Shown here: piece by piece, positions 18,282 through 25,874 of the stretch
Numbering within the stretch: position 1 is the first letter of the stretch
Layout of the letters: every line of letters starts with the position of its first letter
Assembly (NCBI RefSeq): GCF_002277025.1
Contig: NZ_NIWD01000008.1
Location: 782,333-846,332, forward strand
Source: Sphingopyxis sp. GW247-27LB
GTDB taxonomy: Bacteria > Pseudomonadota > Alphaproteobacteria > Sphingomonadales > Sphingomonadaceae
Direction: 5' to 3'
DNA length: 64,000 nt
Translations under genes and position numbers: made by a program
Notes under the pieces: generated by a model
What the model was told of the DNA's origin: nothing
The model's database searches: none
Seen by the model: the letters and a program-made list of their open reading frames with translations, nothing else

Positions 18282-19529
18282 ATGCACCGGCGGAATTTTC
18301 TGGGCGCGGCGGCGGTTGGCGGCCTCGCGGTGAGCCTGCCCGCGGCAAGCTGGGCGGCCGACGATTTCGCGGGCCTCGCGAACATGGCGAAGGACGCGCA
18401 GCCGATCGGCGCCGACGAGCATAAGGCGCGGCTGGCCAAGGCGACCGCGTTGCTGCGCGCCCATGACATGGACGCGCTGCTGATCGAACCCGGCGCGAGC
18501 CTCATCTATTTTACCGGCGTCCATTGGTGGCGCAGCGAGCGACTGACCGCCGCGGTGCTGACGCGCGAGGGCGAGGTGGCGATCGTCACCCCCTTCTTCG
18601 AAGAACCCTCGGTGCGCGAAAGCCTGGGCGTCGCCGCTGAGGTTCTGACGTGGAACGAGGACGAGAATCCGCTCGCGGCGGTCGCGGCGTGGCTCGGCAA
18701 GCGCGGGCTGACCAAGGGCCGCATCGGCGTCGAGGAGACGGTGCGCTATTTCGCGGTCGACGGGCTCGAAAAGGCGATGCCGGGCGTCACCGTGGTCAAC
18801 GGCGCCCCGGTCGTGCGCGGGTGCCGCATGATCAAGTCGGCCGCCGAGATCGCGCTGATGCAGCTCGCCACCGATATTACCATGGCGGCCTATCGTTACA
18901 CCGCGCCGCGCGTCGAGGCGGGGATGACCCCGGCCGACATCGGGGCGATCATGAACGGCGCGACCAAGGCGCTCGGCGGGTCGCCCGAATTCGCACTAGT
19001 TCTGCTCGGCGAGGCGAGCGCCTATCCGCACGGCAGCGGCCAGCCACAAATGGTGCGGCCGGGCGAGGTGGTGCTGATGGACTGCGGCTGCAACGTCCAT
19101 GGCTATCAATCCGACGTCTCGCGAAGCTGGGTGCACGGCACCGCGACCGCGCGCGAGCGGCAGGTGTGGGAACAGATGCGCAAGGGCCAGCTCGTCGCCT
19201 TCGGGGCGGCGAAGCTCGGCACCCCGGCGGGCGCGGTCGACGATGCGGTACGCACCTATTATGAAGGCCTCGGCTACGGCCCCGGCTACAAACTCCCCGG
19301 CACCTCGCACCGCACCGGACACGGCATCGGGCTCGACGGGCACGAACCCGTCAACCTGGTGCGCGGCGAGACGACGCGGCTTGCCCCCGGCATGTGCTTC
19401 TCGAACGAGCCCGGCATCTACATCCCCGGCGAATTCGGCATCCGGCTGGAGGATTGCTTCCATATGACCGAAAGCGGGCCCGAATGGTTCAGCAAGCCGC
19501 CGGTGTCGTTCGACGATCCGATCGGATAG
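18282..19529 (+). CDS. Secreted M24-family (Xaa-Pro) metallopeptidase
   Basis: A 415-aa protein with a Tat-like signal (MHRRNFLGAAAVGG; cleavage near SWA-AD), an N-terminal creatinase/prolidase domain, and the pita-bread catalytic domain. Metal ligands are visible: Asp in MDCGCNVHGY and QSDVSRSW, His in HRTGHGIG, Glu in SNEPGIYI and Glu in GIRLEDC. It probably cleaves Xaa-Pro dipeptides in the periplasm. The ATG was chosen because it begins the twin-arginine signal. Confidence 0.9.
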   Translation: MHRRNFLGAAAVGGLAVSLPAASWAADDFAGLANMAKDAQPIGADEHKARLAKATALLRAHDMDALLIEPGASLIYFTGVHWWRSERLTAAVLTREGEVAIVTPFFEEPSVRESLGVAAEVLTWNEDENPLAAVAAWLGKRGLTKGRIGVEETVRYFAVDGLEKAMPGVTVVNGAPVVRGCRMIKSAAEIALMQLATDITMAAYRYTAPRVEAGMTPADIGAIMNGATKALGGSPEFALVLLGEASAYPHGSGQPQMVRPGEVVLMDCGCNVHGYQSDVSRSWVHGTATARERQVWEQMRKGQLVAFGAAKLGTPAGAVDDAVRTYYEGLGYGPGYKLPGTSHRTGHGIGLDGHEPVNLVRGETTRLAPGMCFSNEPGIYIPGEFGIRLEDCFHMTESGPEWFSKPPVSFDDPIG

Positions 19530-19532
19530 ATT

Positions 19533-19565
19533 CCCCTCCCTTCAGGGAGGGGCCAGGGGTGGGTT
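19533..19565. repeat. Left inverted repeat (family D) enclosing the DUF559 gene
   Basis: Palindrome CCCCTCCCTTCAGGGAGGGG followed by CCAGGGGTGGGTT, starting 3 nt after the M24 peptidase stop. An inverted copy lies at 19948-19982. Confidence 0.85.
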
Positions 19566-19598
19566 GGCGAGCGAAGCTCGCCGTTCTAACCTGCGATC

Positions 19599-20006
19599 AT
19601 GCGCCGTATTCCCGAGACCATGACCGGCCGCGCGCGGCGATTGCGCCGGGAAGCCACACCGGCCGAACGCAAGCTCTGGGGCCTTATCTCACGCTATCGT
19701 CCCAAGTTCACGCGCCAACTCGTTGTCGGTCCCTATATCGTTGACTTTGCCTGCCGCGAAGCGAAGCTCGCAATCGAACTCGATGGCAGTCAGCATCTCG
19801 ATCAGCAGGATTATGATGAGACCCGAACCACCTTTCTGGAGTCGGGAGGCTGGCGTGTCGTCCGGATCTGGAACGTCGACGTGCTCACCAACCCCGAAGG
19901 CTCGGCCCAAATGATCCTGAAAGAAGCCGCCGAGTGCCTCGGCGGTACCCACCCCCAACCCCTCCCTTCCAGGGAGGGGAGAGCACGGCGTTCGCGTTAC
20001 GAGTGA
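19599..20006 (+). CDS. Solitary DUF559 (Vsr-like) endonuclease-domain protein
   Basis: A 135-aa protein of the PD-(D/E)XK-like DUF559 family, related to the very-short-patch repair endonuclease fold. It shows a basic N-terminus (MTGRARRLRREATPAE), GPYIVDFAC (Asp49), LAIELDGSQH (Glu60 and following), and GWRVVRIWN. Residues 117-128 (THPQPLPSREGR) are encoded by the right-hand repeat. The stop overlaps the convergent DUF817 gene by 10 bp. Like the GIY-YIG gene 3.5 kb away, it is a lone nuclease between inverted repeats. Confidence 0.85.
   Translation: MRRIPETMTGRARRLRREATPAERKLWGLISRYRPKFTRQLVVGPYIVDFACREAKLAIELDGSQHLDQQDYDETRTTFLESGGWRVVRIWNVDVLTNPEGSAQMILKEAAECLGGTHPQPLPSREGRARRSRYE
19948..19982. 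repeat. Right inverted repeat (family D) enclosing the DUF559 gene
   Basis: ACCCACCCCC followed by the palindrome CCCCTCCCTTCCAGGGAGGGG (written in two parts because the spacer AA intervenes). It is the inverted partner of 19533-19565 and is translated as part of the nuclease tail. Confidence 0.85.
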
Positions 20007-20860
20007 CCCAGTCCCCGCGGCCGCTGCACCAGGCTCACCAGCACGAACGAGATGATCATCAGCAGATACCAGCTGCCGAGCTTTTCCACCCCGACCATGT
20101 GCCAGCCGCTCTGCTGGCTGGGGTAGGTCCAGGCGCGGGCGAAGGTACCGATATTCTCGGCGAACCAGATGAACAGCGCGACGAGCGCCCAGCCGACGAG
20201 CAGCGGCATGCGGCGGTGGATATGCAGCGGGCGGAACCACACCTGACAGCGCCAGAAAAGCAGCGCGGTCGCCGCGAACAGGATCCAGCGGATGTCGGGC
20301 AGCCAGTGATGCGCGAAGAAATTGACGTAGATCGCCGCGGCGAGCGCGTAGCTCGTCCAGGCGGGCGGGTAGCCCGTGTAGCGGAAATCGAAGATGCGCC
20401 ACACGCGCGCGATATAGCTGCCGACCGCGGCGTACATGAAGCCCGAGAAGAGTGGCACCGCGCCGATATGGAGCAGGCTGCCTTCGGGATATTGCCACGA
20501 TCCCGCCGCGGTCTTGAACAACTCCATCACCGTCCCGACGATGTGGAAGATCAGGATGACCACCGCCTCCCTCGGTGTTTCGAGCCGGAAGGCGAGCATG
20601 GAGAGCTGGATCAGAACCGCGCCGATGGTGATCGCGTCATAGCGGTGGACCGGCGCGCTGTCGGGCCAGAAGAGGTGCGTTCCGAGCAGCAGCGCCAGCA
20701 TCAGCGCGCCGAACAGGCAGGCCCAGCCCTGCTTGAAGCCGAAGACGAAGAATTCGAGGAGCCACCCGCGCGGCCCCGGCTCGACCGCCATCGCCTCGAG
20801 CCGCGCGCGGACGCGATAGAAGCGCGAATGGGCGCGGCGCGGTTCAGACATGGACGGCAA
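19997..20860 (-). CDS. DUF817 family membrane protein
   Basis: A 287-aa protein with about seven hydrophobic segments. Histidine and tryptophan motifs lie between them (VNFFAHHWLPDIRW, IWFAENIGTFARAW). DUF817 proteins have no established function. The gene overlaps the downstream end of the Amj-like gene by 17 bp, so they form an operon. A second ATG at 20851 is an alternative start. Confidence 0.8.
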   Translation of the reverse strand: MPSMSEPRRAHSRFYRVRARLEAMAVEPGPRGWLLEFFVFGFKQGWACLFGALMLALLLGTHLFWPDSAPVHRYDAITIGAVLIQLSMLAFRLETPREAVVILIFHIVGTVMELFKTAAGSWQYPEGSLLHIGAVPLFSGFMYAAVGSYIARVWRIFDFRYTGYPPAWTSYALAAAIYVNFFAHHWLPDIRWILFAATALLFWRCQVWFRPLHIHRRMPLLVGWALVALFIWFAENIGTFARAWTYPSQQSGWHMVGVEKLGSWYLLMIISFVLVSLVQRPRGLGHS

Positions 20861-21650
20861 CGAGCGCGATCAGCGACGCGGCGGGGAGCAGCAGGGCTTG
20901 GGCAAGGACCGTGCCGGCGAGACGGCTCAGCGAGATGAAGGTGATGGCGCGGCGGAAATCGGCTTCGTCGACCTTTCCCTCGACGGCATCGTCGGTCATC
21001 ACCGACAATTGCGGGTCGATGAAGGCGAAGAGCAGGATGGTCGCGAAACCGTTGATCAGCGCCGACAATTGCGACGCGGTGACGCGGAATTCGGGCGCGA
21101 GATAGCCCGCGTAGAGCGAGGCGACGACCCCGACCGCGAGCAAGGATTGCGCGAGGCAGTTGGCGATCAGCACCCCCCAGCCGATCCCCTGTGGCATGTG
21201 CCAGTCCTTGAGATGTGCGAGGCTCGGGAAGCGGAGCGACTGGCGCAGGGTGCGCAGCCCGGCGGGGCTCGCGGCCTTGAGCGCGAGCTTCGTGGTCGAG
21301 CGATTGTCCTGATACCAGCCGATCGCGGCCGCGAACATCCGCTGCCCGGTCGGGACGAGCAATATGCCGACCAGCGTCGCGACGCTCGCCGCGGCAAGGA
21401 CGAACTGCATGTCGACGAACAGCGAGGCGCCGCTGCCGTCGTGGATCCGCGTCTCGATCCGCTTGGCGAGGAAGGGACCCAGAAAGCTGTTCGACGTGCG
21501 CGAGAAGAGCACGAGGATGTTGAACAGCGCAAAGGACATCGCGATCCGCCGCGTCCGCACCCCCGCGATCCGCGCCGCATAGGCGAGTGCGCCGATCAGA
21601 TTGATGAAGCCGGTGAGGAGGAGGATGGTGACGAGGGGGAGGTCGATCAT
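20844..21650 (-). CDS. Amj-type lipid II flippase family protein
   Basis: A 268-aa membrane protein with about six hydrophobic segments and the DUF2837/Amj signature LIGALAYAARIAGVRTRRIA followed by LFNILVLFSRTSNSFLGP. Amj of Bacillus subtilis is an alternative flippase for the cell-wall precursor lipid II that substitutes when MurJ is inhibited. The start at 21650 gives a clean first helix; an upstream in-frame extension would run into repeat DNA. It is co-transcribed with a DUF817 gene. Confidence 0.78.
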   Translation of the reverse strand: MIDLPLVTILLLTGFINLIGALAYAARIAGVRTRRIAMSFALFNILVLFSRTSNSFLGPFLAKRIETRIHDGSGASLFVDMQFVLAAASVATLVGILLVPTGQRMFAAAIGWYQDNRSTTKLALKAASPAGLRTLRQSLRFPSLAHLKDWHMPQGIGWGVLIANCLAQSLLAVGVVASLYAGYLAPEFRVTASQLSALINGFATILLFAFIDPQLSVMTDDAVEGKVDEADFRRAITFISLSRLAGTVLAQALLLPAASLIALVAVHV

Positions 21651-21665
21651 GGAGGCCTTATTTCT

Positions 21666-21748
21666 CGTCATTGCGAGCGAAGCGAAGCAATCCAGTGCGG
21701 TTTGCGCGAGCTCTGGATTGCCACGGGCCTTCGGCCCTCGCAATGACG
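21666..21748. repeat. Interspersed hairpin repeat, family A
   Basis: CGTCATTGCGAGCGAAGCG at the left, and its inverted form ending CTCGCAATGACG at the right, with inner arms pairing around TGGATTGC. It lies between the VWA gene and the Amj-like gene, both on the minus strand. Confidence 0.85.
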
Positions 21749-21766
21749 ATTAATCGAAGCTGTAGA

Positions 21767-22945
21767 TCAATGCTTTCGCGTCAGCTCGCGCATCGCATCG
21801 TCGAGCCCCGCGAGCGTCAGCGGATACATGCGGTCGTTCATCAGCTGTTTGATCAGCTTCACCGACTGGGTGTAGCCCCAATGCGCCTCGGGCACCGGGT
21901 TCAGCCATACCGCGGCGGGATAGACGTGCGTCATCCGCTGGATCCACACCGCGCCGGCTTCCTCGTTGAAATGCTCGACGCTGCCGCCCGGATGGGTGAT
22001 CTCATAGGCGCTCATCGACGCGTCGCCGACGAACACCAATTTGTAATCATGACCATATTTGTGGAGGATATCCCACATCTGATGGCGTTCGGACCAGCGG
22101 CGCTTGTTGTCCTTCCACACGCCTTCATAGGGACAGTTGTGGAAATAGAAGAATTCGAGGTTCTTGAACTCGCTCGTCGCGGCGCTGAAGAGTTCCTCGC
22201 AGAGCTTGATGAACGGGTCCATCGAGCCGCCGACGTCGAGGAAGAGCAGCAATTTCACCGCATTGCGCCGTTCGGGGCGCATCTTGATGTCGAGCCAGCC
22301 CTGCCGCGCGGTGCCGTCGATCGTGCCCGGAATGTCGAGCTCGTCGGCCGCGCCCTCGCGCGCGAATTTGCGCAGGCGGCGGAGCGCGATCTTGATGTTG
22401 CGGGTGCCGAGCTCCTTGCTGTTGTCGAGATTCTGGAACTCGCGCTTTTCCCAGACCTTCAGGGCCCGCTTGTGCTTGCTCTCGCCGCCGATCCGCACGC
22501 CTTCGGGATTATAGCCCGAATTGCCGAAGGGCGAGGTGCCGCCGGTGCCGATCCACTTATTGCCGCCCTGGTGGCGCTTCTGCTGTTCCTCGAGCCGCTG
22601 CTTCAGCGTTTCCATGATCTCGTCCCACGAGCCGAGCGACTTGATCGCCTCCATCTCCTCGGGAGTCAGATATTTCTCGGCGACCGCCTTCAGCCATTCT
22701 TCGGGAATGTCGACCGGGTTCTGGCCGTAATCGGTGAGCAGGCCTTTGAAGACCTTGTTGAACACCTGGTCGAAGCGGTCGAGCTGCCCCTCGTCTTTCA
22801 CATAGATCGCGCGGCTGAGATAATAGAATTGCTCGGGACTGCGGTCGATCACCTCGCGGTCGAGCGCCTCGAGCAGCATCAGATGCTCCTTGAGGCTAGC
22901 GGGAATGCCCGCGGCCCGCAATTCGTCGAGAAAGCCGAAAAACAT
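21767..22945 (-). CDS. VWA (CoxE-like) domain protein
   Basis: A 392-aa protein. The first half is helical with a charged QKRHQGGNKWIGTGGTS linker; the second half is a von Willebrand A domain with metal-site motif DVGGSMD (a variant of DxSxS). Such proteins normally work with a MoxR-type AAA ATPase encoded next to them, as a chaperone-like assembly pair. No MoxR gene is visible here: upstream the sequence passes directly into the phage-like element. Confidence 0.85.
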   Translation of the reverse strand: MFFGFLDELRAAGIPASLKEHLMLLEALDREVIDRSPEQFYYLSRAIYVKDEGQLDRFDQVFNKVFKGLLTDYGQNPVDIPEEWLKAVAEKYLTPEEMEAIKSLGSWDEIMETLKQRLEEQQKRHQGGNKWIGTGGTSPFGNSGYNPEGVRIGGESKHKRALKVWEKREFQNLDNSKELGTRNIKIALRRLRKFAREGAADELDIPGTIDGTARQGWLDIKMRPERRNAVKLLLFLDVGGSMDPFIKLCEELFSAATSEFKNLEFFYFHNCPYEGVWKDNKRRWSERHQMWDILHKYGHDYKLVFVGDASMSAYEITHPGGSVEHFNEEAGAVWIQRMTHVYPAAVWLNPVPEAHWGYTQSVKLIKQLMNDRMYPLTLAGLDDAMRELTRKH

Positions 22946-23021
22946 GGATGTCGGCGTAACCCGTCGCGACGGTCGACGCAACCGCTTTACGTAAACGGAA
23001 AGTGGGGTCGGGCGATAGATA
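22946..23021. other. Upstream region of the VWA gene
   Basis: 76 bp between the VWA start and the left direct repeat of the phage-like element, with an inverted repeat CGTTTACGTAAACG-like core (CCGCTTTACGTAAACGG). The promoter of the VWA gene must lie here or in the direct repeat itself. Confidence 0.4.
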
Positions 23022-23042
23022 GGAACATACACTTTGGCCGTG
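23022..23042. repeat. Left 21-bp direct repeat of the Mu-like element
   Basis: Begins GGAACATACACTTTGGCC and is identical over 21 bp to 31677-31697 in the same orientation. Confidence 0.85.
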
Positions 23043-23645
23043 GGCCGGGATTAAGTGGGCTTCGCCGGGATTACGCGGGACGCAAATCTAGAATTCGGCG
23101 CGCGCGTTCATGCGGAGTGCAATCGGTGCACTCCGCATTTTGTCTCTCGCGAGACATGCGAAAACCGGTTGATAGTTGAAATTACGGCGGGGCCCCACTG
23201 ATCGAGCCAGGGGCATACGTCCGAAACGCGCGCCGCGAGGGTGACGACGGGCCAGATGCAAAGCCTCTGGCAGAACGTCCGAAACGATCGCCGTCGCCCG
23301 ATCAATAACGCATTGCAGGACTCGAGGCAATAAAGCGCGGACCGGTGGCGATTGGAGTAAAACCACCGGCCCGCGCAGACAGCGATCCGCGCCCTTTCCC
23401 AAGGCGGATCGCTGACATGCTGACAGGCTGACCACCCTGGCAGCAATTTGATATCCTCGTTCGCAAATTGCTGGCGTGATGCGGGCGGCGCCGAAGAAGG
23501 AGAAACCGCCGCCCGCATCTGCGGGGCGTTGGCCAGGTGCGAACCAACGTCCCTGCAAAGATGGCCTCAGCTTGCGCACAAGCTGCTTTCCCAACGGCCA
23601 TCTCACCATTCGGCTTAGGGGAACGTGAAACCCCATCCGAACCTC
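23043..23645. other. Hairpin-rich non-coding late end of the Mu-like element
   Basis: No credible gene in 603 bp. It starts with a tandem repeat of GCCGGGATTA(A/C)G, then an exact 11-bp stem (TGCGGAGTGCA, 23111-23121, with 23127-23137) and TGTCTC/GAGACA (23141-23156). Further stems follow at 23342-23369 (CCGGTGG/CCACCGG), 23381-23413 (AGCGATCCGC), 23443-23470 (CAATTTG/CAAATTG), 23478-23519 (GATGCGGGCGGC) and 23560-23602 (GATGGCC). This density of stems suggests a structured RNA or a terminus with a recognition role. Confidence 0.6.
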
Positions 23646-25184
23646 TTATCCGCCCCTGACCATAGCGCCGCCGCGATAGACCAGGGCGAGGTCAAGATTT
23701 TGCGATTGCATGCTGCGCGACTGGACCTTTGTCCCGCGATCGGAGTGGACTTCGAGCACGATCTTTCCCGATGGCGGTTTCGTCGCCGGGGCTTGCGGAG
23801 ACGGCGAACGGAAGAATGCCGGATTGATGGGCTTGCCCCGTAGGCTCATTGGAGCCGCGCGGGGGATCGGCTTCGATTGGAGCGCACCGCGCCACCGCTC
23901 GCGATCCGCTGCATTCATGGGAGCCTGGCGCCGTTGAACCGATGAAGACTTCTTTCCGAAAAGATCGCCCCAGCCAGGACCGCCGATGCCCCAGCGATCA
24001 ACCCAGGCGTCTGTGCTGGCCCAGGCACTATCGATCTTCTTGACCCAGCCATAGACGGTCGAAAAACTCCGCGCCAAATCGCCAACCGCCTTGGCGATGG
24101 TCGTCAGGTCTTCCTTGAAGCGATTAAAATCCTCTTCGGTGATGCTGCCGATCCATTTGACGACCTTCTCGAGCTCGATCGACACGCGCTTTGCCCATGT
24201 GTCAATCGAGCCATCGTCGAGCTTCTTGTTGAGCCAGTTCAGAAGGCCTTGGAGTTTCGATTTCACGCTGTCGAAAACGCCTGCTTGACCGACCTTCAAC
24301 ATGAACGCGGTCCATTGATCCTTGAGATTGTTGAAGATGCCGAACAGCGTGCCCGCCTGGCGATTCATCCCGCCGCCGAAGCGATCATTCCAGATGCCGC
24401 TAATCGCCTCCCTCATCGCGGTTGAGGTTTTCGCGACCTCTTTTCGGATTTCCTTGTTGTTTTTGACGTATGAAAACGTCACGCGCTCGCCCGCGACGCG
24501 GGCAGTGATGCCGAAAGCCTTGAGGCGTTCGAATTCGCCCGTTCCTGCGTCGGCAAGCGCCTCGACGGCTTCAATGAGCTGTTTCGACATTCCTGCTGCG
24601 GCGTCACCGGCCGCGCGAAGCGAGCCGTCCATCGGATCGATGCCGTAGGCTTTGAGCTGGACGAAAGCTTCCATCACCTGGTCAAGTTCATAGGGCGTCC
24701 GCTTCGCGAAATCCTGCACCCATGCCATCGCCTTTTTGGCTTTTTCTGCTGACCCCTCGGTGCCTTCGAGCATGATCTGGAACTGCTCGAACTTTCCGGT
24801 GGTTGCGATGATGCCGCCGAGAAAGGCGGTGCCGCCGATAGCCGCCGTTGCGGCGGCAAGCTGACCGACGCGCAACGCAAGCGCCCCTGCTTTTTTGATT
24901 GTCCAACCAATGGCGCGACCGGCACCATAGGCGCCTCTTTCGAGGGCCTTCATGCCCATCGGTCCCGCGAGCTGTCGAACGCCGACGAGAAGGCCGACAC
25001 CTAGACGATTGTGTAGGCCGCTTGCGGATCGAGACATGCGATCCAACGACCGCGAGGTCGTTCCGGCCTCGATTCCCAGCCGACGGGCCCGAATGGCCAT
25101 AACGCGCGTCTCGGCCGATGCGCGCTTAGCCGGAGCGGATAGCCGGTCGACCATTTGCAGGATCATGGAGAATTTCAGCGCCAC
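23646..25184 (-). CDS. Phage tail tape measure protein (Mu-like)
   Basis: A 512-aa protein. A basic coiled N-terminus is followed by hydrophobic segments around residues 75-130, then the tape-measure core GKFEQFQIMLEGTEGSAEKAKKAMAWV..TPYEL typical of tail-length proteins, and a long helical region. The Pro/Ser-rich C-terminus ends naturally. In Mu-like phages this protein sets tail length and is injected with DNA. The ATG at 25184 directly abuts the stop of the chaperone's frameshifted extension. Short for a tape measure but not visibly broken. Confidence 0.88.
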   Translation of the reverse strand: MALKFSMILQMVDRLSAPAKRASAETRVMAIRARRLGIEAGTTSRSLDRMSRSASGLHNRLGVGLLVGVRQLAGPMGMKALERGAYGAGRAIGWTIKKAGALALRVGQLAAATAAIGGTAFLGGIIATTGKFEQFQIMLEGTEGSAEKAKKAMAWVQDFAKRTPYELDQVMEAFVQLKAYGIDPMDGSLRAAGDAAAGMSKQLIEAVEALADAGTGEFERLKAFGITARVAGERVTFSYVKNNKEIRKEVAKTSTAMREAISGIWNDRFGGGMNRQAGTLFGIFNNLKDQWTAFMLKVGQAGVFDSVKSKLQGLLNWLNKKLDDGSIDTWAKRVSIELEKVVKWIGSITEEDFNRFKEDLTTIAKAVGDLARSFSTVYGWVKKIDSAWASTDAWVDRWGIGGPGWGDLFGKKSSSVQRRQAPMNAADRERWRGALQSKPIPRAAPMSLRGKPINPAFFRSPSPQAPATKPPSGKIVLEVHSDRGTKVQSRSMQSQNLDLALVYRGGAMVRGG

Positions 25185-25340
25185 TTATCTCTCCATTGCG
25201 TTTTCGATGCCCGCGCTTGCGGTCCAGTTGGCCTGGTCGATCCACATTTCAATATCGGGCCATTCGAGGTCGAACAGCTCGCCAGGCGACCAGCCGAAGC
25301 GAGCGGCGAGAACGCCTAAGCCGTCTCGCCAGTCTTTTGG
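25185..25340 (-). CDS. Frameshifted C-terminal extension of the tail assembly chaperone
   Basis: In the -1 frame relative to the gp41-like gene, an open frame encodes about 50 residues including DGLGVLAARFGWSP and LEWPDIEMWIDQA. This matches the GpE-like FGWSPxEL...W pattern of chaperone extensions in Mu/P2-type phages. It has no start of its own; it would be reached by -1 slippage at CCAAAAG (25334-25340, minus strand). A 7-bp stem GGCGAGA/TCTCGCC follows (25330-25324 with 25311-25305) and the zero-frame stop lies in its loop. Confidence 0.65.
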   Translation of the reverse strand, partial: PKDWRDGLGVLAARFGWSPGELFDLEWPDIEMWIDQANWTASAGIENAMER

Positions 25341-25603
25341 CCACTCGGCAAGATGGCCATGACAAGCTCCCCCAGCGCTTCGATGTCCTCCGCGTCGAGC
25401 TCGTCGGCAAAGCCGGGGAAGATCGGACCGCCATCGGGATGCTGGCAAAGGCGATCGATCAGCATCAAGGTGCCATCGAAATCGTTCTTCGCCTCGGCGA
25501 TCGCGCGCAGGTCCTTGCCCTTGGCGCGGCGAATATGCACCTCGGCGACCATCGGCTTGCCGTCGCGGGTTTCGATCGGGTGCTTGAGCAGATAGTGGTT
25601 CAT
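25316..25603 (-). CDS. Phage tail assembly chaperone (Mu gp41-like)
   Basis: A 95-aa protein of the Mu gp41/tail assembly family: LLKHPIETRDGKPMVAEV at the start, then a helical KGKDLRAIAEAKNDFD, and an acidic FADELDAEDIEALGELVMAIL end. These proteins hold the tape measure during tail assembly, usually as short and frameshifted long forms. The ATG overlaps the stop of the preceding 87-aa gene (ATGA). Confidence 0.8.
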   Translation of the reverse strand: MNHYLLKHPIETRDGKPMVAEVHIRRAKGKDLRAIAEAKNDFDGTLMLIDRLCQHPDGGPIFPGFADELDAEDIEALGELVMAILPSGQKTGETA

Positions 25604-25863
25604 GCCGGATAGTCCCCGAAAATCTTGCGCGCACCGCGCTTGATGCCGTCTTCGAGCTTGAGCCCTTCAAGCACTTCGCGCGTTACTGGATTGCCGTCGT
25701 CGTCACGCAGGATGGAAACGCAGGCGCGCAAAAGGTTCGGATCATTGTCCGGATCGTTCTCATCACGAGCATCGAACTCGAGCTGCCCGAGTTCGACATT
25801 CTGGAAATTATTGCCGTCGCGTCGCGTCATCCGGATGGGTCGCGAAAGAATGAAAGTCTTCAT
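25600..25863 (-). CDS. Small phage protein, function unknown
   Basis: An 87-aa acidic protein (MKTFILSRPIRMTRR..., then DARDENDPDNDPN). The position between capsid and tail chaperone genes, coupled by ATGA overlap to the latter, points to a head or tail assembly role. The N-terminal ILSRPI pattern is faintly like the start of the gp41-like protein, so it may be a diverged paralogue. The sheath and tube genes expected here in Mu are absent. Confidence 0.65.
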   Translation of the reverse strand: MKTFILSRPIRMTRRDGNNFQNVELGQLEFDARDENDPDNDPNLLRACVSILRDDDGNPVTREVLEGLKLEDGIKRGARKIFGDYPA

Positions 25864-25874
25864 GGCGGGTTCCT

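Noticed and set aside
23111-23142. Rho-independent terminator for the minus-strand late operon
   Set aside because: The T-run follows the stem on the plus strand only, and no plus-strand gene leads into it; it is kept as part of the hairpin array.
23088-23636. A 182-codon minus-strand frame at the late end of the Mu-like element
   Set aside because: Composition follows the hairpin stems, there is no ribosome site, and no protein-like pattern is seen; the region is better read as structured non-coding DNA.
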